Positions 43,081 through 50,365 of a stretch of 64,000 bases of DNA are shown piece after piece. The first letter of the stretch is position 1; every line of letters begins with the position of its first letter. The notes beneath the pieces are model-generated. The model was not told where the DNA came from. It did no database searches and worked only from the letters and a program-made list of their open reading frames with translations. A program made the translations under genes and the position numbers. The DNA is from Streptomyces sp. G-G2 (GTDB taxonomy: Bacteria > Actinomycetota > Actinomycetes > Streptomycetales > Streptomycetaceae), in NCBI RefSeq assembly GCF_030063135.1, contig NZ_JASISO010000017.1, positions 1 through 64,000 on the forward strand. The letters run 5' to 3'.

Positions 43081-43731
43081 CTACGCCGACAGGCCGCTGT
43101 CCCACACCCAGGCCGCGATCCCGACCCGGTTGCGCACGTCGAGCTTGCGCTGGACGTTGGCGATGTGGGTCTTGGCGGTGCCGGCCGAGATGAAGAGCTC
43201 GCTACCGATCTCCGCGTTCGTCAGACCCTTCGCCACCAGGCGCGCGATCTCCGTCTCGCGGTCCGTCAACGCCTCTATCAGGGCCGCCGACTTGGACTTC
43301 ACCGGGCTCTGCAGGTGCTTCAGCAGCCGCACGGTGACCGAGGGACTGATCATGGTGTCGCCTGCCACGGCGGCGCGTACCGCCTCCACCAGCAGCGTGG
43401 GACCCGACCGTTTCAGCAGGAAGCCGCACGCGCCGTTGTGGAGCGCGGTGTGGACGTATTCGTCGAGGTCGAAGGTGGTCACCACGACCACCCGCATCGG
43501 GTCGGCGACCTGGGGGCCGGCGAGTCTGCGGGTGACCTCCAGCCCGTCCAGGCGCGGCATGCGGATGTCGGCGAGCACCACGTCCGGGCGCAGCCGTTCG
43601 GCGAGTTCGACGGCCCGGAGGCCGTCCGCGGCTTCGCCGACGACTTCCATGTCCGGCTGGGAATCCAGGATCAGGCGAAATCCCACGCGGACGGATTCCT
43701 GGTCGTCGGCGAGCAATATGCGGATGGTCAC
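43081..43731 (-). CDS. NarL/LuxR-type response regulator, orphan
   Basis: A 216-residue two-component response regulator. The receiver has the acidic pair LLADDQE, phospho-acceptor Asp in PDVVLADIRMP, VVVTTFDLDEYV and the conserved Lys in GFLLKRSGP. The C-terminal LuxR HTH reads ALTDRETEIARLVAKGLTNAEIGSELFISAGTAKTHIANVQRKL (in pieces). No histidine kinase gene adjoins it, so the partner kinase is elsewhere or absent. It is divergent from the Rhs-type gene, with a CATCTG-GG-CAGATG dyad between them. A role in controlling the tailoring operon is plausible. Confidence 0.93.
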   Translation of the reverse strand: MTIRILLADDQESVRVGFRLILDSQPDMEVVGEAADGLRAVELAERLRPDVVLADIRMPRLDGLEVTRRLAGPQVADPMRVVVVTTFDLDEYVHTALHNGACGFLLKRSGPTLLVEAVRAAVAGDTMISPSVTVRLLKHLQSPVKSKSAALIEALTDRETEIARLVAKGLTNAEIGSELFISAGTAKTHIANVQRKLDVRNRVGIAAWVWDSGLSA

Positions 43732-43822
43732 GATCAGTACCGTATCCGGTGATCACTTCGGGCAGCCACCGCCGTATTGAAAGATTCTCTGCGGCCTTCG
43801 GACGGGAACCGGGCCCTGCCAG

Positions 43823-43836
43823 CATCTGGGCAGATG
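43823..43836. promoter_or_regulatory. Dyad CATCTG-GG-CAGATG between response regulator and Rhs operon
   Basis: A perfect 6+2+6 inverted repeat in the 158-bp divergent gap, about 50 bp before the Rhs-type start. Size and symmetry suit a dimeric LuxR-type response regulator such as the adjacent one. Binding is inferred from position. Confidence 0.45.
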
Positions 43837-43889
43837 GACGTCGAGCGCCGAACGCGGTGCGTTTCCCCGTTTTGGAGTGGTGACTGGGC

Positions 43890-46800
43890 ATGGCTCACGC
43901 CAGAAAAGTCAGAGTGCTGGCCGCGACCGTGGTCTCGGCGGCGCTGTCGTTGACCCTGCTCGGTGGCGAGGCCCCGGCAGTGGCCGGTGACGGCCCCAGG
44001 GCCGACCCCTCGCGGGTGGCCCTGCCGGCTTCCGAGGCCGGCGAACCCGGCCGGCCGTCCTGGCCGGACGGTGCGTTCGGCGAGGCACCCGCGCAGGACG
44101 CGGGCGCCGGGCCCGCCGCGCGGACCGCGGGTCCCGAGGACGGAGCGGCCCTGACGGACGTCCGCCCCGAACTGTCGGCCACCGGCGGGCCGGACACGGT
44201 CGCCTACGAGTTCCTGATCGGCACGGGCGCCGACCCGCGCACGGGCCAGGTGACCTCGTCCGGCTGGCTGCGTTCCCCGCGCTGGCAGGTGCCCGCGGGC
44301 CTGCTCAAGGACGGTGGCCGGTACACCTGGACGGTACGCGCGAAGAGCCGGACCGGCCGTGTCGCCGCGGACGCCCCCGCCCGTTCCTTCGCGGTGAACC
44401 AGCGGCTGGGCGCACCGGCTCCCGGCGCTCCGGCCCCGGCCGACTCGCTCGGCCCGGTCACCGTCAACCTGGCCACCGGCAACGTCACGGCCTCGGTCGC
44501 CACACCGCAGGTCAGCACGGGCTTCGGCGCCGTGGGCGCCACCTTCACCTACAACTCGCAGGCCGTGCAGAGCGCCGCGGGACTCACCGGGTCGTACTTC
44601 ACCGGGGACTCCGGCTCCGGCATCGCCGCCGCCGAGAAGCCCGCGGCCGTACGCACCGACTCCCGGGTCGACTTCGCCTGGGGCGCGCAGGCCCCGTACC
44701 CGGACGCCGACCCCGCGGCGCCGTTCCGCGCACGGTGGTCCGGCACGCTCAGCGTCCCCGAGGACGGGCGCTACCGGCTCGGCGGCACCTACGACGGCGG
44801 CATGCGCGTCCTGCTCGACGGCGTCCCCGTCCTCGACGACTGGCAGCGCACCGCCGCCACCGGCAGCCGTGCGGTCTACGGACACGACGTCGCCCTCAAG
44901 GCCGGACAGGCCCACCGGATCACCGTCGAGTACCGCCGCCGGGCGCCGGGCGGCGAGGCGGCGCTGTGGATCAGCGGCGCCGGACGCACCGCCCCGGTGC
45001 CCGCCTCCTGGCTCCGCCCCGCGGACGCCGTCCTGCCGCCCGGCTGGACCGTGAGCCCGGCCGCCGTACCCGCCACCGCGGCCGGGGCGAACGGCCCCTC
45101 CCCGCAGGCGGATTCCCCCGCGCCCACCCCGCAGTCCCCCGCTGCCCGCGCGGCGGCCGCCCCCGCGGCCCCCGCCGCTCCCCGCAACCCCGAGGGCGCC
45201 GCGAAGCGGCCCGGCTCCGCCCAGGGCAAGGCCGTCGCACGCGCGGCGACCGGCACCGGGGGGGCGGCCGCCGCCATCGCGGCCGCCGAGGAGGACGGCC
45301 TCGCCTTCTTCTACGCGGGCAGTCAGGAGTGCGCGGACAGCGCGGCCCCCGCGGGGTACGTGTGCGCCGTCCGCGTCCCCGGCGCCGGTACGACCCGACT
45401 CGTCTACCGCGCCGGAAAGCTGACCCGCTTCGTCAACCCCGGCGGCGAGACCACCGACCTGGGCTTCACCGCGGGCCACCTGCTCACGACGGTACGGCCC
45501 CCGCTCGTCACCGACTGGGTCGCCGTCGATCCCGCCCGCAGGGACGACGAGGCCTCCCGCTACCGGATCGACTACCGGCCCGGGACCGCCGAAGCCCTGC
45601 GCCTGACCGGCCCGCACCCCGCGGGCACGCCCGGACGCCCCGACGAGCGACCGCAGCGGACCTACGCGCTCACGCCCGGAACCACCCGCGTCGAGGTCGC
45701 CGGATCGAGCACCCCGCAGGGCTGGACGCGCGAGGTCACCTACGACCCGGCGGGCCGGCTCCTCTCCGACACCGACGGAACCCGGCGCACCCAGCGCTTC
45801 ACCTGGACTCCGGCCGACCAGCAGGCCTCGGCGACCGACGCCGCCGGACGGATGACCACCACCGTCCTCGACGCGTCCGGGATGCCGGGCGGCACCTACG
45901 GTCCGGGCCCGCAGAAGTGCTTCGGCCCCGACCTGCGTCCCCTGCGCCCCGCTCCCACCGGTTGCGCGGCCGTACCGGCCCAGACCACCTCGTACGGCCC
46001 GCAGGGCATCACGACCGAACGCGAGGACTCGAACGGGGTGCCGCGCCAGACCGCCACGACCCAGCTGAACGAGTTCGGGCTGCCGGTCGCCACCATCGCC
46101 GACCCGGCGGGCCTCGCCCTGCGGACCGGCTTCGAGTTCGACGAGTTCTTCCGCCCCACGGCCAAGATCCAGCCGAACGGCGTCAAGCAGGCGTTCACCT
46201 ACTACGGAGCCGCGGAGAACGCGGACAACCCCTGCACCAAGGAGAACGACCCCGCGCCCCAGCACGGCCTGCCGAAGACCGTCGAACTGCCGAAGTCGGC
46301 CACCGGGACGGCGCGGATCGAGAGGTACGTCTTCAACTCCCGCGGCCTGCCCGCCGCCGTGACCTTCGGCGGCCCCGACTGGACCTGCGTCCAGTACGAC
46401 GACCGCGGCCGGATCGCCCGGATGTCCATGCCGGGGAACTCCAGCCTGGACGCCTGGACGGTCGACTACCACAGCGCGTACAACGGTGACCCGCTCACCC
46501 TCAAGGCCGTTCAGCACGACCACTTCCTGCTCAACACGGTCGACCTGCTCGGCCGCGCGGTGCGCTTCACCGACGGCCAGGGCGTACGCACCGACACGGT
46601 CTACGACCGCGCGGGCCGCCCCGTGCAGGAGCGGGTCACTCCGCCCTCCACGGCGGACGCCGTCCAGGTCAGGCGTACCGCGTACGACGCCGCCGGCCGC
46701 ACGCTCTCGGTGGCCCTGGACGGCAGGCAGCTGGCCGGAGCCGAGTACGACGCCGCGGGCACGGTGGCGCGGGTCCGGTACGCCAACGGCGTCCGGCTGT

Positions 46801-47909
46801 CCGTGGACCGCGACGAGGCGGGCCGGATCACGGCCAAGAACTGGACCCTCGCGGACGGCACCTCCGTCCCCGCCGCGGTGACCCGCTCGCAGTCCGGCAC
46901 GGTCGTCGACGAGTCGGTCGACGGCCGGGACGGCCTGCCCGGCGAGCCCGACTTCCGCTACGACGCCACGGGCCGGCTGGTCAAGGCCTGGATCGGCGGC
47001 CACGAGTACGGCCGTGACTTCACCGCTAAGGCACCGGCGGGCTGCCCGGCCGGTACCAGCGCGCGAGCCGGTGCCAACGGGAACGTGGTCGAGGCCACGG
47101 ACCGCACGGCAGCGGGCACGAAGGCCACCGGCTACTGCTACGACGACGCCGACCGGCTGCTCGCGACCACCGGCCAGGACACCTTCCACGACGGGACCTA
47201 CGCCCTGAACGGCCACCTCACCGGATACAACGGGGATGGCAGGAAGATGACACAGCGCCAGGACGCGGTGGAGCGTTACCTCGGCGCCTCCGTGACCGGT
47301 TCCGGAGCGGCGGACGTCACCTACACCAAGGACATCGCCGACCACCTCATGGCCCGCAAGGGAACGTCCGGCGACGGCACCCAGCAGTACTTCTACGGGC
47401 ACACCGACATGGCGAACTCCGACCCCGACCTGGTGCTGGGCACCGACAAGCGGGTGCGGGCACGGGTGATCGGACTTCCCGGCGGGGTGGTCCTCTCCGT
47501 CAAGGGCGCGGCCGACCGCGCGGGCCGCACCAGCTGGAGCCTGCCGACCGTGCGCGGCGACATCTTCCTCGTCGCCTCCGACGAGGGCCGCCAGGTGGGC
47601 GACCGCTACCAGTACGGCCTGAACGGCGAGCCGCTGGCTCCCGACGGCGCCGTCGACCCGCGGCGGGTGCCCGACAACCTGCCCGGCGACTACGACTACG
47701 GCTGGCTGGGCCGGTACCAGGTCGGCACCGAGCACCAGGGCGCGCTCTACAACGTCGTGCTGGACACCCGGGTGTTCAACCCCGCCTTCGGCCGCTTCTC
47801 CGCCCCCTCGGCGGCCGGCCCCTTCCTCAACCCCTACGAGTACGCGGCCGGAGACCCGGTCAGCCACACGAGCATCAACGGCTACAGCCTGGACGTGGAG
47901 AAGGAATGA
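43890..47909 (+). CDS. Secreted PA14 and RHS/YD-repeat protein without a toxin tip
   Basis: A 1339-residue exported protein. Signal peptide MAHARKVRVLAATVVSAALS...; a fibronectin-like segment; a PA14 domain around residues 225-380 (GLTGSYFTGDSG, GTYDGGMRVLLDGVPVLDDW, ITVEYRRRAPGGEAALWI); a Pro/Ala linker; then many YD repeats (EVTYDPAGRLLSDTDG, YDATGRLVKAWIGG) and an RHS core ending near FNPAFGRFSAPSAAGPFLNPYEYAAGDPVSHTS (in pieces). The core is followed by only about a dozen residues, so the variable C-terminal toxin of polymorphic Rhs systems is missing, and no immunity gene follows. The stop overlaps the SyrP-like hydroxylase start, making it part of an NRPS tailoring operon. Role unknown. 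Confidence 0.88.
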   Translation: MAHARKVRVLAATVVSAALSLTLLGGEAPAVAGDGPRADPSRVALPASEAGEPGRPSWPDGAFGEAPAQDAGAGPAARTAGPEDGAALTDVRPELSATGGPDTVAYEFLIGTGADPRTGQVTSSGWLRSPRWQVPAGLLKDGGRYTWTVRAKSRTGRVAADAPARSFAVNQRLGAPAPGAPAPADSLGPVTVNLATGNVTASVATPQVSTGFGAVGATFTYNSQAVQSAAGLTGSYFTGDSGSGIAAAEKPAAVRTDSRVDFAWGAQAPYPDADPAAPFRARWSGTLSVPEDGRYRLGGTYDGGMRVLLDGVPVLDDWQRTAATGSRAVYGHDVALKAGQAHRITVEYRRRAPGGEAALWISGAGRTAPVPASWLRPADAVLPPGWTVSPAAVPATAAGANGPSPQADSPAPTPQSPAARAAAAPAAPAAPRNPEGAAKRPGSAQGKAVARAATGTGGAAAAIAAAEEDGLAFFYAGSQECADSAAPAGYVCAVRVPGAGTTRLVYRAGKLTRFVNPGGETTDLGFTAGHLLTTVRPPLVTDWVAVDPARRDDEASRYRIDYRPGTAEALRLTGPHPAGTPGRPDERPQRTYALTPGTTRVEVAGSSTPQGWTREVTYDPAGRLLSDTDGTRRTQRFTWTPADQQASATDAAGRMTTTVLDASGMPGGTYGPGPQKCFGPDLRPLRPAPTGCAAVPAQTTSYGPQGITTEREDSNGVPRQTATTQLNEFGLPVATIADPAGLALRTGFEFDEFFRPTAKIQPNGVKQAFTYYGAAENADNPCTKENDPAPQHGLPKTVELPKSATGTARIERYVFNSRGLPAAVTFGGPDWTCVQYDDRGRIARMSMPGNSSLDAWTVDYHSAYNGDPLTLKAVQHDHFLLNTVDLLGRAVRFTDGQGVRTDTVYDRAGRPVQERVTPPSTADAVQVRRTAYDAAGRTLSVALDGRQLAGAEYDAAGTVARVRYANGVRLSVDRDEAGRITAKNWTLADGTSVPAAVTRSQSGTVVDESVDGRDGLPGEPDFRYDATGRLVKAWIGGHEYGRDFTAKAPAGCPAGTSARAGANGNVVEATDRTAAGTKATGYCYDDADRLLATTGQDTFHDGTYALNGHLTGYNGDGRKMTQRQDAVERYLGASVTGSGAADVTYTKDIADHLMARKGTSGDGTQQYFYGHTDMANSDPDLVLGTDKRVRARVIGLPGGVVLSVKGAADRAGRTSWSLPTVRGDIFLVASDEGRQVGDRYQYGLNGEPLAPDGAVDPRRVPDNLPGDYDYGWLGRYQVGTEHQGALYNVVLDTRVFNPAFGRFSAPSAAGPFLNPYEYAAGDPVSHTSINGYSLDVEKE

Positions 47910-48877
47910 TGAAGACGCCCTTTACCGACGCCGACGCCGAGATCCTGGAGACCAACGGCTCGCGCCTGGTCCGGGTGCGCCCCCGGCAGGGAAGCGACCA
48001 CCGGGCCTGGTTCACGGCCAACGCGGAGGCCCTGCGCTCCGCGATGTACGAGCACGCCGCCGTCATGGTGAAGGACAGCGGCCTCGTCCAGCAGGCGGAA
48101 CTGGCGGAGATCGCCGAGGAGATCGGCGGCAGGACGCTCGACTACAACGAGCGCTCGACGCCGCGCAGCCGGGTCACCGGCAAGGTGTACACCTCCACGG
48201 AGTACCCGGCCGACCAGAGCATTCCGCAGCACAACGAGAGCGCCTACTCGGAGAACTGGCCGCACAACCTCTTCTTCTTCTGCGCGCTCGCCGCGCGGAG
48301 CGGGGGCGAGACGCCCGTCGCCGACAGTGCGGCGGTCCTCGGCAAGCTCCCGGCGGACCTGGTGCGCCGCTTCGAGGAGAAGGGTGTCCTCTACACCCGC
48401 ACCTACCGCACGGGCATGGGCCTGTCCTGGCAGGAGGGCTTCCAGAGCGACGACAAGGGATACGTCGAGAGCTACTGCGCCGACCACGACATCCAGACGG
48501 ACTGGGACGGTGACGTGCTGCGCACCCGCCAGCGCCGCGAGGCGGTCCTGGTGCACCCCGTCACCGGGCAGAAGGTCTGGTTCAACCAGGCCCACCTGTT
48601 CCACGTGAACGCCCTGCCGGAGGCCGTCCGCGAGGGCCTGCTGGAGATCTGCGGCGAGGACGGCCTGCCGCGCAACGCCTACTACGGCGACGGCACCCGG
48701 ATCACCGCGGACGAGATCGACACCGTCCTCGGGGTCTACGACGAGACGGTGCTGGCCGAGACCTGGGGCACCGGGGACCTCCTGATGATCGACAACATCC
48801 TCACCTCGCACGGCCGACGGCCCTTCACCGGGGACCGCAAGGTGCTGGTCGCCATGACCCAGCGCGAGGTGGCGTAG
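47906..48877 (+). CDS. TauD/SyrP-like Fe(II)/2-oxoglutarate hydroxylase
   Basis: A 323-residue non-heme iron dioxygenase of the TauD family, SyrP/KtzO-like branch, which beta-hydroxylates carrier-bound Asp, Asn or Glu. Iron ligands appear as the HxE motif in PQHNESAYS (His109, Glu111) and the distal His302 in DNILTSHGRRPFTG; the following Arg binds 2-oxoglutarate. An acidic residue in the triad means hydroxylase, not halogenase. Supporting motifs are SGGETPVAD, VWFNQAHLFHVN and LPRNAYYGDG. The start overlaps the Rhs gene (ATGA, with GGAGAAGGA ahead), and a P450 follows after 2 bp. The Asn- and Asp-type adenylation domains downstream supply likely substrates. Confidence 0.92.
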   Translation: MMKTPFTDADAEILETNGSRLVRVRPRQGSDHRAWFTANAEALRSAMYEHAAVMVKDSGLVQQAELAEIAEEIGGRTLDYNERSTPRSRVTGKVYTSTEYPADQSIPQHNESAYSENWPHNLFFFCALAARSGGETPVADSAAVLGKLPADLVRRFEEKGVLYTRTYRTGMGLSWQEGFQSDDKGYVESYCADHDIQTDWDGDVLRTRQRREAVLVHPVTGQKVWFNQAHLFHVNALPEAVREGLLEICGEDGLPRNAYYGDGTRITADEIDTVLGVYDETVLAETWGTGDLLMIDNILTSHGRRPFTGDRKVLVAMTQREVA

Positions 48878-48879
48878 GA

Positions 48880-50112
48880 ATGGCCACGGTCACCGCCGCG
48901 GAGCCGCTGACCGGCATCGACCTCACGGACCCGCAGACCTTCCTCGACCGGAAGGGCGCACTGGTCCCGATGTGGAGCCGGTTCCGCTCCGAGAGCCCCG
49001 TCCACTGGCATCCCGTGGAAGGCCGCCAGGTCCCCGGGTTCTGGGTGCTCTCCCGCTACCACGACGTCATGGACGTCTACCGCGACAACAAGCGGTTCAC
49101 CTCCGAGCGCGGCAACGTCCTGGCCACCCTCCTCGAAGGCGGCGACTCCGCGTCCGGCCGGATGCTGGCCGTCACCGACGGCCGCCGCCACCGCGAGCTG
49201 CGCAACCTGCTGCTCAAGGCGTTCGCGCCGCGCGTGCTGGAACCCGTGGTCGCCGGAGTGCGCCGCCGGGCCGACCGGCTGGTGCGGGAGGCGGTGGCCC
49301 GGGGCGACTGCGATTTCGCGCAGGACGTCGCCGAGCACATCCCGATGGCGACCATCGCGGATCTGCTCGGCGTCCCCGCCGAGGACCGGGACTACCTGCT
49401 GTCGCTGACCAAGCAGGCCCTGAGCGCCGAGGACGCGGGGCAGTCGGCCGAGGACGCGCTCGTCGCGCGCAACGAACTGCTCCTGTACTTCTCGGAGCTG
49501 GCCGAGGACCGGCGCGACGATCCCCGGGACGACGTGGTGAGCGTCCTGGCCACCGCCACCATCGACGGGGAGCCGCTGACCGAGCAAGAGATCGTCTTCA
49601 ACTGCTACAGCGTCATCATCGGCGGCGACGAGACCAGCCGCCTCTCGATGATCTGCGCGATGCGCGAGCTCATCGAGCACCCGGAGCAGTGGCGGCGGCT
49701 GAAGTCCGGCGAGGTCACCGTCGAGACCGCGGTCGAGGAGGTGCTGCGGTGGGTGACCCCCGCGATGCACTTCGGCCGCCGTGCCCTGACGGACGTGGAG
49801 ATCGGCGGCCGGCAGATCCGCGCCGGGGACGTCGTGACCCTCTGGAACAGCTCGGCCAATTACGACGAGGAGGTGTTCCGCGACCCGGAGGTGTTCGACC
49901 TGGGCCGGACCCAGAACAAGCACGTGTCCTTCGGCTACGGCCCGCACTTCTGCCTCGGCGCCTACCTGGGCCGGGCCGAGATCGCCGCGCTGCTGACCGC
50001 CCTGCGCACCCACGTCGCCGAAGCGGTGCCCGCCGGACCGGCCCGGCCGATCCACTCCAATTTCCTCCACGGGTACAGCAGTCTGCCCGTGTCCCTGCGT
50101 CCGGCCCGGTAA
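48880..50112 (+). CDS. Cytochrome P450, probable peptidyl-carrier-dependent hydroxylase
   Basis: A 410-residue bacterial P450. The I-helix reads YSVIIGGDETSRLSMI, with Glu-Thr in place of the usual Asp/Glu-Thr-Thr; AVEEVLRWVTPAMHFGRRAL holds the ExxR motif; the heme loop is FGYGPHFCLGAYLGRAEIAALL (in pieces) with Cys358. The ATG start comes two bases after the hydroxylase stop, so it is the third gene of the Rhs-hydroxylase-P450 operon; a perfect hairpin ends the transcript. P450s beside NRPS genes often beta-hydroxylate carrier-bound residues, and the short gap to the NRPS supports that. Substrate unknown. Confidence 0.92.
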   Translation: MATVTAAEPLTGIDLTDPQTFLDRKGALVPMWSRFRSESPVHWHPVEGRQVPGFWVLSRYHDVMDVYRDNKRFTSERGNVLATLLEGGDSASGRMLAVTDGRRHRELRNLLLKAFAPRVLEPVVAGVRRRADRLVREAVARGDCDFAQDVAEHIPMATIADLLGVPAEDRDYLLSLTKQALSAEDAGQSAEDALVARNELLLYFSELAEDRRDDPRDDVVSVLATATIDGEPLTEQEIVFNCYSVIIGGDETSRLSMICAMRELIEHPEQWRRLKSGEVTVETAVEEVLRWVTPAMHFGRRALTDVEIGGRQIRAGDVVTLWNSSANYDEEVFRDPEVFDLGRTQNKHVSFGYGPHFCLGAYLGRAEIAALLTALRTHVAEAVPAGPARPIHSNFLHGYSSLPVSLRPAR

Positions 50113-50133
50113 CGCCCCGCCAGGCCGTGTGAA

Positions 50134-50166
50134 ACGAGTGCCCCGCTCTGCGAGCGGGGCACTCGT
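50134..50166 (+). terminator. Strong hairpin terminator after the tailoring operon
   Basis: A perfect 15-bp stem, ACGAGTGCCCCGCTC at 50134-50148 with 50152-50166, and a 3-nt loop (TGC). It comes 21 bp after the P450 stop. The NRPS genes therefore need their own promoter in the remaining 200 bp. A second, weaker structure, CTTCGAT (50218-50224) with ATCGAAG (50241-50247) and a T5 run, lies there. Confidence 0.9.
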
Positions 50167-50365
50167 CCGCTCTCCGGCGGGCGTTCCCGGGCCGCGCTGT
50201 ACAGCGCGATGAGGATTCTTCGATATGAGGGTCGCGGCGGATCGAAGTTTTTCATGAGATCGAGGCGCGCCCGCGGTTGATTCGTAGTGTGAGCCGCATC
50301 GCCCTGCCGATACGGCCGGCGAGCGATTCTCTACGGGTATCGATGCGTCTACTCAATCGGAGTGA

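Noticed and set aside
43734-47867. A 1377-codon open frame antisense to the Rhs-type gene
   Set aside because: Same GC-bias artefact; no ribosome binding site and no family resemblance, while the plus-strand frame has a signal peptide, PA14 and YD repeats.
43890-47909. Polymorphic toxin with immunity gene
   Set aside because: Only about a dozen residues follow the RHS core, and the next gene is an iron dioxygenase with an intact active site, not an immunity protein.
47906-48877. Non-heme iron halogenase instead of hydroxylase
   Set aside because: Halogenases replace the acidic iron ligand with Ala or Gly; here the motif is His-Asn-Glu, so the acidic ligand is present.
50218-50252. CTTCGAT/ATCGAAG hairpin with a T run as a second terminator or attenuator before the NRPS
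   Set aside because: The 7-bp stem has a 16-nt loop, so it is weak; kept only as a note under the main terminator.
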